Source: Rhizobiaceae bacterium (GTDB taxonomy: Bacteria; Pseudomonadota; Alphaproteobacteria; Rhizobiales; Rhizobiaceae). Taken from it: DNA of 64,000 nt. The DNA is taken from NCBI GenBank assembly GCA_905339215.1, contig CAJPFN010000014.1:62001-126000 (forward strand). Reading direction: 5' to 3'. Both the position numbers and the translations under genes were made by a program. Numbering within the stretch: the first letter of the stretch is position 1; each line of letters starts with the position of its first letter. Positions 50,470 through 61,167 of the stretch are shown here, in pieces. The notes under the pieces were generated by a model. The model worked only from the letters and a program-made list of their open reading frames with translations, did no database searches and was not told where the DNA came from.

Positions 50470-51519
50470 TCAGGCGATGAGAGCGGCGAAGCGGTCGACA
50501 TCGTCCGCAGTGGTCGCGAACGAAGTGACGAAACGGTAGAGAGCCTCACCCTTCTCGAGCCTCTCGCCCCAACCGGCCGGAGTCTCCCAGGGATAGAAGA
50601 CCGCCCCGCGGCTCTTGAGTTCCTCGGACAGTCCGGTCTCCATCACGGCGAATACTTCGTTGGCTTGCGGTTCCCAGGCGAGCCGGGTCGCGCGGCCTTC
50701 ACGGAAGGCCTCCGCAAGACGTTGCGTCATCGCGTTGGCGTGCCGCGCGGTGTCGAGCCACAGATTGTCGCGGAAGTAGGCGTTGAACTGGGCCGCAATG
50801 AAACGCGATTTCGAGAAGAGCTGGGCGGCACGCTTGCGAATGAAGGCCATCTCGCGCGCCTTGTCGAGGTCAAACAGCACGATCGCCTCGGCGCACCAGC
50901 ATCCGTTCTTGGTCCCGCCGAAGGAGACGATGTCGACGCCGCTCTTCCAGGTCATTTCCGCCGGCGTTGCCCCAAGGGAAACCAGTGCGTTGGCGAATCT
51001 CGCCCCATCCATGTGGAGCGGCAGGGAATGGCGGGAGGCGATGGCCGCAATCGCCGCGATATCATCGAGGCCATAAACGGTTCCGACCTCCGTCGCCTGC
51101 GTGATCGACACTGCCATGGGCCTTCCGCCATGAACGAAATCGGGATCGTAGCGGGAGATGGCGCGTTCCAGATTGGCAGGGTCAATGCGGCCGAGGGCGC
51201 CGTCGACGGCCGCCAAGCGTCCACCGCCGGTCAAATACTCCGGCGCGCCGCACTCGTCGACCAGCATATGGGCCTCGCGATGGGCAAAGGCGACGCCGCC
51301 GGGGCAATTGACCAGCGTGAGGGACAGCGCATTCGCAGCAGTCCCCGTGGCGACGAAGAACACCGCCGCCTCGCGCTCGAAAAGGATGCTGAAACGGTCG
51401 CTGACTGCCTGGTCAAGGTCACTGGTGCCATAGGCCGGCGCGTAGTCCCGAGCCTGCGCGGCAAGGGATGCGGCGATCTGCGGATGGGCGCCGGCCCAGT
51501 TGTCGGAAGCGAATATCAT
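50470..51519 (-). CDS. ltaE: Low-specificity L-threonine aldolase
   Basis: A 349-residue PLP enzyme of fold type I. FASDNWAGAHPQIAASL opens the sequence, FVATGTAANALSL is the cofactor-phosphate region, HMDGARFANALVSLG contains the Asp that contacts the pyridine ring, and the Schiff-base Lys is in SFGGTKNGCWCAEA. It cleaves threonine or allo-threonine to glycine and acetaldehyde. It is monocistronic, converging on hsp20. Confidence 0.92.
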   Translation of the reverse strand: MIFASDNWAGAHPQIAASLAAQARDYAPAYGTSDLDQAVSDRFSILFEREAAVFFVATGTAANALSLTLVNCPGGVAFAHREAHMLVDECGAPEYLTGGGRLAAVDGALGRIDPANLERAISRYDPDFVHGGRPMAVSITQATEVGTVYGLDDIAAIAAIASRHSLPLHMDGARFANALVSLGATPAEMTWKSGVDIVSFGGTKNGCWCAEAIVLFDLDKAREMAFIRKRAAQLFSKSRFIAAQFNAYFRDNLWLDTARHANAMTQRLAEAFREGRATRLAWEPQANEVFAVMETGLSEELKSRGAVFYPWETPAGWGERLEKGEALYRFVTSFATTADDVDRFAALIA

Positions 51520-51816
51520 CGTATGGAAGGTCCCGTTCGAGCGATCTTTCGCGGCGGACCATTCTCCTTTCCGCGGCTTTGTTCAAGAGGCGACCTCCGC
51601 CGTCCGCGAAGCCGTCTCGGCGGACGCGTCTGATGGTTGCCGAGATACTCTGCGCAACATAATTACGTCGGCGTGACCGGCGCGGCAATTTTCTGAGCCT
51701 CGACAGCCAAATATTTCGCGTTTCGATCTTGATGCTCCTGCCCATTTCTGCCATACACAGAGATAGGACAGTAGTGCTGTCTTATTTAATTGAACCAAAG
51801 CGGCGCGGGACCGGCG

Positions 51817-51996
51817 TATAATACGACGGGCCGCGCAACTTGCGCGGCCGACAGGTCCTGCAGGAGGCGGGCGCCGGTCGCGACTGCGGAAGCAGGGTCC
51901 ATCTTGGACCGAAGCGGTGCTGAACGGTCGGAATGACCGGATGTTCAGCGCAGGCGAAGGGGTGCCCTGAAAGGGCGAGAAACGGAGGACAGGACG
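51817..51996 (+). promoter_or_regulatory. gltB promoter and long structured leader
   Basis: A perfect TATAAT at 51817-51822 predicts a start near 51829; a -35 at normal spacing is poor (TTGAAC at 51790 is 21 bases away). The roughly 168-base leader holds four stems: GGCCGCGC/GCGCGGCC (51829-51849, at the very 5' end), GGTCC/GGACC (51896-51910), TGAACGGTC...GACC...GTTCA (51921-51947) and GCCCT/AGGGC (51964-51976). A GGAGGA ribosome site precedes ATG 51997. Upstream, 51520-51816 shows no gene or recognised element. Confidence 0.6.
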
Positions 51997-54900
51997 ATGA
52001 CGGACGGAACGCCATCTGCGACGACGGGAACAAACCCTGCCGTTCAGACCAAAGCGGCCGCCGTCAAGGCCGCGACTTCCGGGCTATACGATCCGCGCAA
52101 CGAGCGCGATGCCTGCGGCGTCGGCTTCATCGCCCAGATGAAGGGCCTGAAGTCGCACAAGATCGTCGAGGACGGGCTGGCAATGCTCGAGAACCTCACC
52201 CATCGCGGTGCGGTCGGCGCGGATCCGCTGATGGGCGACGGCGCCGGCGTTCTGGTGCAAATCCCCGACCGTTTCTTCCGGCGCGAGATGGCGAAGCAGG
52301 GCATCGAGCTGCCACAACCGGGCCACTATGCCGTCGGCCATATCTTCATGCCCCGCGATCCGCAGCTGCGCGCCCACATCGAGGCGATCGTAGCCGAGGT
52401 TGCGCAGGCCGAAGGCCAGCCGCTACTCGGCTTCCGCGACGTGCCGGTCGACAACGCGTCGCTGTCGAAGGCGCCCGACATCGCGGCGTCCGAACCGGTC
52501 CACCGCCAGGTCTTCCTCGGCCGCTCCGCCGCGATCGAGACCGAGGACGACTACGAGCGGCGCCTGTACATCCTGCGCAAGGTCATTTCCGGCCGCATCT
52601 ATAGCGAGACCCAGGGGCGGGACAACGGCGCCTACATCGTCTCGCTGTCGGCGCGGACCATCGTCTACAAGGGCATGTTCCTCGCCTACCAGGTCGGTGC
52701 CTACTACAAGGACCTCCGCGATCCGGAGTTCGAATCCGCCCTGATCCTCGTCCACCAACGCTTCTCGACCAACACCTTCCCGTCGTGGAAGCTCGCCCAC
52801 CCGTACCGCATGGTGGCCCACAACGGTGAAATCAACACGCTGCGCGGCAACGTCAACTGGATGGCGGCGCGCCAAGCGTCTGTCGATTCCGAACTGTTCG
52901 GCAACGACATTTCGAAGCTGTGGCCCATTTCCTATGAGGGCCAGTCGGACACGGCCTGCTTCGACAACGCGCTCGAGTTCCTGTTCCAGGGCGGTTACTC
53001 GCTCAGCCATGCAATGATGATGCTGATCCCCGAGGCATGGGCCGGCAACAAGTCGATGGCGGCCGACCGCAAGGCCTTCTACGAGTACCACGCGGCGCTG
53101 ATGGAGCCGTGGGACGGCCCGGCCGCCGTGGCCTTCACCGACGGCCGCCAGATCGGCGCGACGCTAGACCGCAACGGGCTGAGGCCCGCCCGCTACATCG
53201 TCACCGACGACGACCGCGTCATCATGGCGTCGGAAGCCGGCGTCCTCGCAATTCCCGAGGAACACATCGTCCGCAAGTGGCGCCTGCAGCCCGGCAGGAT
53301 GCTGCTGATCGACCTCGACATGGGACGCATCGTCTCCGACGAGGAGATCAAGTCCGAGATCGCCTCGCGACACCCCTACCGGACCTGGCTCGCCAATACG
53401 CAACTGATTCTCGAGGATCTGAAGCCGGTCGAACCCCGGGCGCTGCGCAAGGACGTGTCGCTGCTCGATCGTCAGCAGGCGTTCGGATACACGCAGGAAG
53501 ACACGAAGCTGCTGATGTCGCCGATGGCGACGACAGGGCAGGAAGCGGTCGGCTCGATGGGCACCGACACGCCGATCTCGGCGATGTCGGACAAGTCCAA
53601 GATGCTCTACACCTATTTCAAGCAGAACTTCGCGCAGGTGACGAACCCGCCGATCGATCCGATCCGCGAAGAACTGGTCATGAGCCTGGTGTCGTTCATC
53701 GGGCCGCGCCCGAACATCTTCGACCTGGTCGGTTCCTCGCGCCGCAAGCGGCTCGAGGTGCGCCAGCCCATCCTGACCAACGGCGACCTCGAGAAGATCC
53801 GCTCGATCGGCCACACCGAGGACCGGTTCGACACCAAGACCATCGACATCACCTACGCGACCGGCGAAGGGGCGGCAGGCATGCCCGGAGCGCTGGAGCG
53901 CCTGTGCGAACGCGCCGAGGCCGCAGTCGCGGGCGGCTACAACATCATCATCCTCTCCGATCGTCAGGTGGGCCCAGACCGCATCGCCATTCCGGCGTTG
54001 CTGGCTACGGCTGCCGTGCATCACCACCTCATCCGCAAGGGGCTGCGCACCTCGGTCGGGCTGGTGATCGAATCCGGCGAGCCGCGCGAGGTTCACCATT
54101 TCTGCTGTCTCGCCGGCTACGGCGCCGAAGCGATAAACCCCTACCTCGCCTTCGACACGCTCCTCGACATGCACCGGCGCGGCGAGATGCCGCCCGAGGT
54201 CGATCCTCAGGAAATCGTGTCGCGCTACATCAAGTCGATCGGCAAGGGCATCCTGAAGGTCATGTCCAAGATGGGCATCTCGACCTACCAGTCCTATTGC
54301 GGCGCGCAGATCTTCGACGCCGTGGGGCTGAGGAGCGACTTCGTCGAACGCTACTTCACCGGTACCGCGACCACCATTGAGGGCGTGGGGCTGGAGGAGA
54401 TCGCCGCCGAGACCGTACGCCGCCATGGCGACGCCTTCGGCGACGATCCGGTGCTGCGCAATGCGCTCGACGTGGGCGGCGAATACATGTTCCGCATGCG
54501 CGGCGAGGCGCACATGTGGTCGCCCGACGCGGTGGCGACGCTGCAGCACGCGGTGCGCAAGGGCTCATGGGAGACCTTCCAGGAATACTCGCGGCAGATC
54601 GACAGCGAGTCCGCGCAGGCGCGGACGATCCGTGGCCTGTTCCGCATCAGGAAGGCCGCGGAAACCGGGCGGTCCCCCGTTGCCCTCGATGAGGTCGAAC
54701 CGGCCGCCGAGATCGTCAAGCGCTTCTCGACTGGGGCGATGTCGTTCGGCTCGATCTCGCGCGAGGCGCACACCACCCTGGCCCGCGCCATGAACGCAAT
54801 CGGCGGCAAGTCGAACACCGGCGAAGGCGGCGAGGAGCCGGACCGCTACCTTCCGTTGCCCGGCGGCGGCGCCAATCCGGAGCGCTCGGCGATCAAGCAG

Positions 54901-56700
54901 GTCGCCTCCGGCCGTTTCGGCGTGACGACAGAGTACCTGGTCAATTCGGACGTTATCCAGATCAAGATCGCGCAGGGCGCCAAGCCGGGCGAGGGTGGCC
55001 AGTTGCCCGGCCACAAGGTCGATGCGACCATCGCCAAGACCCGCCATTCGACGCCCGGCGTCGGCCTCATCTCGCCGCCGCCGCATCACGACATCTATTC
55101 GATCGAGGATCTGGCGCAGCTGATCTACGACCTGAAGAACGTCAACTCGGCGGCCGACATCTCGGTGAAGCTGGTCTCGGAAGTGGGGGTGGGAACGGTT
55201 GCGGCAGGCGTCGCCAAGGCGCGCGCCGACCACATCACGATCTCCGGCTATGACGGCGGCACCGGCGCCTCGCCGCTGACGTCGCTCAAGCACGCCGGCA
55301 GTCCTTGGGAAATGGGGCTCGCCGAGACCCACCAGACGCTGGTGCGCAATGGCCTGCGCAGCCGGATCGCGTTGCAGGTCGACGGTGGCCTTCGCACGGG
55401 CCGGGACGTGGTGATCGGAGCCCTGCTCGGCGCCGACGAGTTCGGCTTCTCGACGGCTCCGCTCATCGCCGCCGGCTGCATCATGATGCGCAAGTGCCAC
55501 CTGAACACCTGCCCGGTCGGCGTGGCGACGCAGGATCCGGTCCTGCGCAAGCGCTTCAAGGGCACGCCGGAACACGTCATCAACTTCTTCTTCTACCTTG
55601 CGGAGGAGGTGCGGCAGCTGCTGGCCCAGATGGGCTTCACCCGACTCGACCAGATCGTCGGCGAGAGCGACCTTCTGGAGAAGCGGCCGGCGATCGATCA
55701 CTGGAAGGCGCGTGGGCTCGACTTCTCGCGAATCTTCTTCAAGCCGGATGCGCCGCGGGAGGCGACGCACTGGACCGAGCGGCAGAAGCACCCGATCGAC
55801 GATATCCTCGACCGCAAGCTGATCGCGCTGGCGGCGCCGGCCCTCGATGCGCGACAGCCCGTCAAGATCGAGCTGCCGATCCGCAACACCGACCGCTCGG
55901 CCGGCGCCATGCTGTCGGGCGAGGTGGCGAAGCGCTACCGCCACAAGGGTCTGCGCGAAGACACGATCTCGGTCACGCTGACCGGTACGGCCGGCCAGTC
56001 GTTCGGCGCTTTCCTGGCGCGCGGTATCTCGTTCGAGCTGATCGGTGACGGAAACGACTATGTTGGCAAGGGGCTGTCGGGCGGGCGCATCGTCATCCGT
56101 CCGTCGGAAGCGGCCAGGATCGTGGCCGAAGACTCCATCATTGTCGGCAACACCGTGCTCTACGGCGCCACCGAGGGTGAATGCTACTTCCGTGGTGTTG
56201 CGGGCGAGCGCTTTGCGGTGCGCAACTCGGGCGCGGCGGCGGTGGTCGAGGGCGTCGGCGACCACGGCTGCGAGTACATGACCGGGGGCGTCGTGGTTGT
56301 CATCGGCAAGACCGGCCGCAACTTCGCGGCGGGCATGTCGGGCGGCGTCGCCTATGTCCTCGACGAGGAAGGCGACTTCGCCGAGCGCTGCAACATGGCG
56401 ATGGTCGAGCTCGAGCCGGTGCCGGAAGAGGACGACATGCTGGAGAAGCTCCACCATCATGGCGGCGACCTCGCGCACAAGGGTCGCGTCGACGTTTCGG
56501 GCGACATGACCCGCCATGACGAGGAGCGGCTGGTGCAGCTCATTTCGAACCACCTTCACTACACCGGCTCGACGCGCGCCAAGACGATCCTCGACGACTG
56601 GGCGCACTACCGACCCAAGTTCCGCAAGGTGATGCCGGTCGAGTACCGCCGGGCGCTGATCGAGATGGAGCGCAGCCGGATGGGCGTCGCGGCGGAGTAG
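51997..56700 (+). CDS. gltB: Glutamate synthase (NADPH) large subunit
   Basis: A 1567-residue protein. After a 39-residue propeptide the N-terminal nucleophile is Cys40 in [14 protein letters not shown], starting the class II glutaminase domain (to about 430). The central domain and the FMN-binding synthase barrel follow ([18 protein letters not shown], then [17 protein letters not shown]), with the 3Fe-4S cysteines in [15 protein letters not shown] near residue 1160, and the C-terminal right-handed beta-helix ([19 protein letters not shown]). It transfers glutamine amide nitrogen to 2-oxoglutarate, central to ammonia assimilation. gltD follows after 67 bases. Confidence 0.97.
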   Translation: MTDGTPSATTGTNPAVQTKAAAVKAATSGLYDPRNERDACGVGFIAQMKGLKSHKIVEDGLAMLENLTHRGAVGADPLMGDGAGVLVQIPDRFFRREMAKQGIELPQPGHYAVGHIFMPRDPQLRAHIEAIVAEVAQAEGQPLLGFRDVPVDNASLSKAPDIAASEPVHRQVFLGRSAAIETEDDYERRLYILRKVISGRIYSETQGRDNGAYIVSLSARTIVYKGMFLAYQVGAYYKDLRDPEFESALILVHQRFSTNTFPSWKLAHPYRMVAHNGEINTLRGNVNWMAARQASVDSELFGNDISKLWPISYEGQSDTACFDNALEFLFQGGYSLSHAMMMLIPEAWAGNKSMAADRKAFYEYHAALMEPWDGPAAVAFTDGRQIGATLDRNGLRPARYIVTDDDRVIMASEAGVLAIPEEHIVRKWRLQPGRMLLIDLDMGRIVSDEEIKSEIASRHPYRTWLANTQLILEDLKPVEPRALRKDVSLLDRQQAFGYTQEDTKLLMSPMATTGQEAVGSMGTDTPISAMSDKSKMLYTYFKQNFAQVTNPPIDPIREELVMSLVSFIGPRPNIFDLVGSSRRKRLEVRQPILTNGDLEKIRSIGHTEDRFDTKTIDITYATGEGAAGMPGALERLCERAEAAVAGGYNIIILSDRQVGPDRIAIPALLATAAVHHHLIRKGLRTSVGLVIESGEPREVHHFCCLAGYGAEAINPYLAFDTLLDMHRRGEMPPEVDPQEIVSRYIKSIGKGILKVMSKMGISTYQSYCGAQIFDAVGLRSDFVERYFTGTATTIEGVGLEEIAAETVRRHGDAFGDDPVLRNALDVGGEYMFRMRGEAHMWSPDAVATLQHAVRKGSWETFQEYSRQIDSESAQARTIRGLFRIRKAAETGRSPVALDEVEPAAEIVKRFSTGAMSFGSISREAHTTLARAMNAIGGKSNTGEGGEEPDRYLPLPGGGANPERSAIKQVASGRFGVTTEYLVNSDVIQIKIAQGAKPGEGGQLPGHKVDATIAKTRHSTPGVGLISPPPHHDIYSIEDLAQLIYDLKNVNSAADISVKLVSEVGVGTVAAGVAKARADHITISGYDGGTGASPLTSLKHAGSPWEMGLAETHQTLVRNGLRSRIALQVDGGLRTGRDVVIGALLGADEFGFSTAPLIAAGCIMMRKCHLNTCPVGVATQDPVLRKRFKGTPEHVINFFFYLAEEVRQLLAQMGFTRLDQIVGESDLLEKRPAIDHWKARGLDFSRIFFKPDAPREATHWTERQKHPIDDILDRKLIALAAPALDARQPVKIELPIRNTDRSAGAMLSGEVAKRYRHKGLREDTISVTLTGTAGQSFGAFLARGISFELIGDGNDYVGKGLSGGRIVIRPSEAARIVAEDSIIVGNTVLYGATEGECYFRGVAGERFAVRNSGAAAVVEGVGDHGCEYMTGGVVVVIGKTGRNFAAGMSGGVAYVLDEEGDFAERCNMAMVELEPVPEEDDMLEKLHHHGGDLAHKGRVDVSGDMTRHDEERLVQLISNHLHYTGSTRAKTILDDWAHYRPKFRKVMPVEYRRALIEMERSRMGVAAE

Positions 56701-56767
56701 AAACGTAGGACGATCGTGAGGACTTGCCGCTCGAGCGGCCGGCGATCTCGCGACCGGAGGGATATTC

Positions 56768-58222
56768 ATGGGCAAGGTTACAGGCTTCCTCGAGATCGAC
56801 CGGCAGGTACACAAGTACCAGCCGGCCTCCGACCGCATCAGGCATTTCCGCGAGTTCACGCTGCCGATGTCGGACAAGGAGGTCGAGAAGCAGGCAGCAC
56901 GCTGCATGGATTGCGGCGTGCCCTATTGCCACGGTCCGACGGGCTGCCCGGTTCACAACCAGATCCCGGACTGGAACGACCTCGTCTATAACGGCGACTG
57001 GGAGGGCGCGATCCGCAACCTCCATTCGACCAACAACTTTCCGGAATTCACGGGGCGTATCTGTCCGGCGCCCTGCGAGGAGGCGTGTACGCTGAACCTC
57101 GAGGACATCCCCGTCGCCATCAAGACGATCGAGCAGGCGATCGCCGACAAGGCGTATGAGACGGGTTTCATCCGGCCGTTCCCGCCTGAGAAGAAGACCG
57201 GCAGGCGGGTGGCCGTCATAGGCTCGGGACCGGCCGGCATGGCGGCAGCACAGCAGCTCGGCAGGGTCGGCCATGATGTCCATGTGTTCGAGCGGGAGAG
57301 CCGTCCGGGCGGCCTGATGCGCTTCGGTATTCCCGACTTCAAGATGGAGAAGCACCATATCGACCGCCGCATCGAGCAGATGCAGGGCGAAGGCGTGACA
57401 TTCCATTGCGGCGTCAATGTCGGCGTCGACAAGAAGGTCGCTGACCTGCTCGCCGAATTTGACGCCGTGCTCTACTGCGGCGGCTCCGAGGCGCCGCGCC
57501 CGGCAGGCATTCCCGGCGCCGAACTCCACGGCGTGCATGACGCGATGCCATATCTCGTCCAGCAGAACAAGCGCGTCGGCGGCGAGGACATCCAGTCGGT
57601 GGCGTGGCCCTCGGAACCGATCCTTGCCGGCGGCAAGCACGTCGTCGTCGTCGGCGGCGGCGACACGGCGTCCGACTGCGTCGGCACCGCCTTCCGCCAG
57701 GGCGCGGTGCGCGTCACCCAGCTCGACATCCGTCCGCAACCCCCGGAGAAGGAAGACAAGCTCGCGGTATGGCCCTACTGGGCAACGAAGATGCGCACTT
57801 CGTCCTCGCAGGCCGAGGGAGCCGAGCGCGAGTTCCAGGTTGCCACGCTCGAGTTCATCGGCGAGGACGGCGTGCTCGTCGGCGTCAAGTGTTGCGAAGT
57901 CGACGAGAAGCGCAAGCCGGTCCCCGGCACCGATTTCGTCATCCGCGCCGACCTCGCTTTCATCGCGATCGGTTTCGCCGGCCCCATTCCCGGCGGCATC
58001 ATGACAGAGATGGAAGGCAGGCTCGATACGATCCTCGACGCGCGACGCTCCATCAACGTGAAGGCCGACGATCGCGACTATCGCACCAGTGTCGATGGCC
58101 TGTTCGCCGCCGGCGACGTCCGCCGCGGCCAGTCGCTGGTGGTCTGGGCGATCCGCGAAGGTCGCCAGGCGGCCCACGCGATCGACGAGCATCTGATGGG
58201 CACGTCCGTACTTCCTCGCTGA
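56768..58222 (+). CDS. gltD: Glutamate synthase (NADPH) small subunit
   Basis: A 484-residue flavoprotein. The N-terminal 4Fe-4S cysteines lie in [19 protein letters not shown] and [13 protein letters not shown], the FAD site is [17 protein letters not shown] near residue 150, and the NADPH site is [17 protein letters not shown] near 290. The C-terminal FAD contact is [20 protein letters not shown]. It oxidises NADPH and supplies electrons to GltB through its clusters. The family length is about 470-490, so the gene is complete. Confidence 0.97.
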   Translation: MGKVTGFLEIDRQVHKYQPASDRIRHFREFTLPMSDKEVEKQAARCMDCGVPYCHGPTGCPVHNQIPDWNDLVYNGDWEGAIRNLHSTNNFPEFTGRICPAPCEEACTLNLEDIPVAIKTIEQAIADKAYETGFIRPFPPEKKTGRRVAVIGSGPAGMAAAQQLGRVGHDVHVFERESRPGGLMRFGIPDFKMEKHHIDRRIEQMQGEGVTFHCGVNVGVDKKVADLLAEFDAVLYCGGSEAPRPAGIPGAELHGVHDAMPYLVQQNKRVGGEDIQSVAWPSEPILAGGKHVVVVGGGDTASDCVGTAFRQGAVRVTQLDIRPQPPEKEDKLAVWPYWATKMRTSSSQAEGAEREFQVATLEFIGEDGVLVGVKCCEVDEKRKPVPGTDFVIRADLAFIAIGFAGPIPGGIMTEMEGRLDTILDARRSINVKADDRDYRTSVDGLFAAGDVRRGQSLVVWAIREGRQAAHAIDEHLMGTSVLPR

Positions 58223-58288
58223 GCGGTCCGGCTATGCAGGCCGGTTGAGATGGATCAAGGCGTGCGCTCGAAGGCAGCATGATCTTCC

Positions 58289-58313
58289 CTGCGGTGGCGA
58301 GAAGCCACCGCAG
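58289..58313 (+). other. Ten-base-pair hairpin between gltD and a small membrane-protein gene
   Basis: CTGCGGTGGC (58289-58298) and GCCACCGCAG (58304-58313) pair perfectly around GAGAA. The hairpin is 67 bases after the gltD stop and 14 bases before the next ATG. No T tract follows, so it may be a weak terminator, a processing or stability element, or a leader structure affecting the small gene's ribosome site (CGGAG). Confidence 0.5.
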
Positions 58314-58327
58314 ACGGAGTCCGTGAC

Positions 58328-58522
58328 ATGCTGAAGCTTTTTGGCGCCATCTACGTTCTCGCTGCACCGACGATCATGGGCGTTCTGATCGTTGCGTTGC
58401 TGACGATGAACCGGTTCGACAGCATCCAGATCCTGATCGCAGCCGTCGTCGGCGCGCTACTCGCTGTGCCCGCTGCGGCGCTCGTCACGAAGCAGATTGC
58501 CGCGCCGCGGCGGCGTGCCTGA
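58328..58522 (+). CDS. Small conserved membrane protein (64 aa)
   Basis: A 64-residue protein with two clear membrane helices: LFGAIYVLAAPTIMGVLIVALL and ILIAAVVGALLAVPAAALVT, linked by a short polar loop NRFDSI, and a basic C-terminus (KQIAAPRRRA), suggesting both ends in the cytoplasm. Similar short two-helix proteins occur in related genomes. Function unknown. It may be co-transcribed with gltBD. It converges on the DUF459 gene. Confidence 0.75.
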   Translation: MLKLFGAIYVLAAPTIMGVLIVALLTMNRFDSIQILIAAVVGALLAVPAAALVTKQIAAPRRRA

Positions 58523-58540
58523 GATCACCGGTATTTTCGG

Positions 58541-59737
58541 CTATTCGGCCACTGCCGACGTCGTGACCTTCGTGTCGGCGACGGCGTCCGTCTGTTGCGG
58601 ACGCTCAACGAAATCGTCGGCGCGTCCGCGAGAAGGTTCGGGCGCGCCCCCCTCGACCGCTAGCAGCCCGGCCGCAGTGCGAGCGTCGGCGGGCGATTTG
58701 AACGATGCTCCCAGCAGTTCCATTCCGCCGTCGAGGTTCGGATCGCTGAGCGAGATCGGCGGGGTGCGGTCGATATCGACCGGCTGCTGGGGGCCGTGCA
58801 CGGCGTCCGGCAGGGCTGCAATGGCTGGCAGGACCGTTCCCGACGCACCCGGAATGCCGAGAGCCTTGAAGAGCGGCTTTTCGACGTAGAACGCGACCTT
58901 GCGCTTGCCGGCGCGGCTGAGATTGATGCCGTCGTCGCCGCGCAGTCGCACGGGTTGACCGTTGATGTCCGGCCCGGTCATGACGAAGGCGCCGTTCTCG
59001 TCGACGAAGCCGTCCCAGATATCGACGAATGCACCGCCGGACTGCTCTGCTGCCTGCCGATAGAGGTCGTTGAAGGCGATCATGTCGGAGAGCATCTTCT
59101 TCTGCTTGAAAGCCGGCAGGCCGACCCACACGAGCGGAACCTTGCTTTCTGCGACAGCTGCGGCGAAGGCGGCCGTACGCGTCCGGTATTCCTTCGTCCA
59201 GCCGTCGGTCAGCAACTGCTCGCGAACGTCGCCGGCGCGAAGCTGCTGCCTGTCGTTTGCGCCGAGCATGACCACAACCGCCGCGGGCTTCTCCGCATCG
59301 ATCAGCGCCCTGATCTCGGCCGGCCAGTTGAAGACGTCGTCGCGAACGAAGCCCGACGAGCCGCGCGCCTTCTCGACCACCTTGATATCGGGATTGGCGG
59401 CGAAGACCGTGGTCAGGCCCTCGGCCAGGCCACCGGCCATGAAGTCGCCGATGACGAGAACGGTCCGCGCGCTGCCGGCCTTTTCGACCACCGCTACGGC
59501 CGCTTCCGTTGGCTCCGTCCGGACCGATTTCTTGCGTGTCGTGTTCTTCGCGGCCGGTTTGGCCGGCTTCTCGGAACGCACCGGGCCGCCGAACAGGAAC
59601 TCGAAGAGGTTGCGCGACTTGCGCTGTTCCTGCGCGAGTGCCGGCGCGGCGGCAACCGCCAGCGCAGCGGCGAGGAGCAGGATCAGGCGGAGCAGGCGAA
59701 AGGGCGCCGGGCCGTGTACTTTGTCATCAACCGCCAA
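58541..59737 (-). CDS. DUF459 family SGNH-like protein, catalytic residues altered
   Basis: A 398-residue protein with an N-terminal signal/membrane segment (FRLLRLILLLAAALAVAAAPALA) and a linker rich in Lys/Pro. The DUF459 SGNH-like domain begins TVLVIGDFMAGGLAEGL, where the usual nucleophile Ser of GDS is Phe. VVMLGANDRQQLRAG is the intact GxND block. The last block reads DDGINLSRAGKRK, with Asn where active hydrolases have His. The fold is kept but Ser-His catalysis looks lost. A periplasmic binding or cell-envelope role is possible. The lytic transglycosylase gene on the same strand ends 11 bases upstream. Confidence 0.87.
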   Translation of the reverse strand: MAVDDKVHGPAPFRLLRLILLLAAALAVAAAPALAQEQRKSRNLFEFLFGGPVRSEKPAKPAAKNTTRKKSVRTEPTEAAVAVVEKAGSARTVLVIGDFMAGGLAEGLTTVFAANPDIKVVEKARGSSGFVRDDVFNWPAEIRALIDAEKPAAVVVMLGANDRQQLRAGDVREQLLTDGWTKEYRTRTAAFAAAVAESKVPLVWVGLPAFKQKKMLSDMIAFNDLYRQAAEQSGGAFVDIWDGFVDENGAFVMTGPDINGQPVRLRGDDGINLSRAGKRKVAFYVEKPLFKALGIPGASGTVLPAIAALPDAVHGPQQPVDIDRTPPISLSDPNLDGGMELLGASFKSPADARTAAGLLAVEGGAPEPSRGRADDFVERPQQTDAVADTKVTTSAVAE

Positions 59738-59748
59738 CGATACGCCCC

Positions 59749-60969
59749 TTATCCGCCGCGCAACCTGGAGAGGACTTCCATGCTGGGATGGCCATCCTGC
59801 GTCAAGCCCGCCTGCGCCTGGAACGCCTTGATCGCCTTGCGCGAGCCGTCGCCGATCTTGCCGTCAAACTTGCCGTCATAGTAGCCGTGGGCGGAGAGCC
59901 GCTTCTGCAGTTCCTGCTTCTCGGCGAAACTGAGTTTCGTGAACGGCCGGTTCCAGTCGCGGACCAGGCCGCCGTAGCCGGCGATCTCGTCGGCGAGCAG
60001 GCCGACGGCCAAGGCGTACTTGTCGGCGTTGTTGTAGGCCTTGAGGACGAAGAAGTTCTTCGTGGCCAGGAATGCCGGTCCGGCGCGACCGTCCGGGACC
60101 TTCAGCTCCGCCTTGTCGGCGCCGTTCTTGAAGGCCTTGCCGCTGGCGCGGCGGACGCCGAGGCTCTCCCATTTGGACAGGGTGAGCGAGCCGCCGGGCA
60201 GCTTGCCGGAGGGCAGCGCCACTTCATAGCCCCAGGTCTTGCCGGTCTGCCAGCCGTTCTTGCGCAACAGGTTAGCCGCGGTAGCGAGGGCATCGGGTAT
60301 CGAGTTCCAGATGTCGCGCTTGCCGTTGCCGTCGGCGTCGACCGCATAGGCCTGATAGCTCGTCGGTATGAATTGCGTGTGGCCCATCGCGCCGGCCCAC
60401 GAGCCGGTCAGGTGGCTTTCGTCGATGTCGCCCTTCTGCAGAATCTTCAGCGCGGCGATGAGCTGGGTCCTGGCGAACTTCGCGCGCTTCTTGTCTGCGT
60501 AGGCGAGGGTCGCAAGAGACCGCACCACGTTGCGCATCACCTTGTCGTTCTTGAGGATCTCGCCGTAGTTCGATTCCATCGACCAGATCGCCAGCAGGAT
60601 GTGGCGGTCGACGCCGTAGGCCTTCTCGATGCGGTCGAGCCACGGCTTCCATTCGCGCGCCATCTGCCGTCCAACGGCTACCGACTGCTCATGGACGCGA
60701 TTGTCGAAATAGTCCCAGACGGGTGCCGTGAACTCCGGCTGGTAGCGCGCTTTTTCCAGGACTTCCGGGTCGATATCGGTCACCCCGCGGAAGGCGCGGT
60801 CGAAGGTGCTGGCGGAGACGCCGCTGCCGACTGCCGTGGAGCGGAACGATTGCACCCATTGACGGAACCCGGCATCGGCAAGCGCATTGTCGGCCGCGAA
60901 GAAGACTGCCAGCGACAGGCCGGCGGCAAGGGTGTTTCCAAGACGGCGAGCGGCTTTGCGAACGGGCAT
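59749..60969 (-). CDS. Lytic murein transglycosylase (MltB-like) with peptidoglycan-binding domain
   Basis: A 406-residue exported protein from ATG 60969, chosen because AGGAGA precedes it (an upstream ATG at 61002 exists). A signal peptide ends near ALADA. The SLT_2 domain has AIWSMESNYGEI with the catalytic Glu, MGHTQFIPTSYQAYAVD and DIWNSIPDALATAANLL. A C-terminal PG_binding_1 domain (KQELQKRLSAHGYYDGKFDG to the end) anchors it to the wall. It cleaves glycan strands to 1,6-anhydro ends during wall turnover. It may form an operon with the DUF459 gene. Confidence 0.93.
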   Translation of the reverse strand: MPVRKAARRLGNTLAAGLSLAVFFAADNALADAGFRQWVQSFRSTAVGSGVSASTFDRAFRGVTDIDPEVLEKARYQPEFTAPVWDYFDNRVHEQSVAVGRQMAREWKPWLDRIEKAYGVDRHILLAIWSMESNYGEILKNDKVMRNVVRSLATLAYADKKRAKFARTQLIAALKILQKGDIDESHLTGSWAGAMGHTQFIPTSYQAYAVDADGNGKRDIWNSIPDALATAANLLRKNGWQTGKTWGYEVALPSGKLPGGSLTLSKWESLGVRRASGKAFKNGADKAELKVPDGRAGPAFLATKNFFVLKAYNNADKYALAVGLLADEIAGYGGLVRDWNRPFTKLSFAEKQELQKRLSAHGYYDGKFDGKIGDGSRKAIKAFQAQAGLTQDGHPSMEVLSRLRGG

Positions 60970-61167
60970 CGATGTCTCCTGATTTCTCCTTGAAACGGTC
61001 ATTTGATGCCGAACCGGTTAGGAATCAGTTTACCATATGGTTAACCCGCTCAGTTGCGTGGAACTCTCTATTTTTCCCGCCTTGGCGCCGATGTTGAGTA
61101 TTCCTCAATTTCGGCGTGAAAATGTCGCTGGAGCTCTCTGGACGATATCGCAACAGGAACGCCGCAC

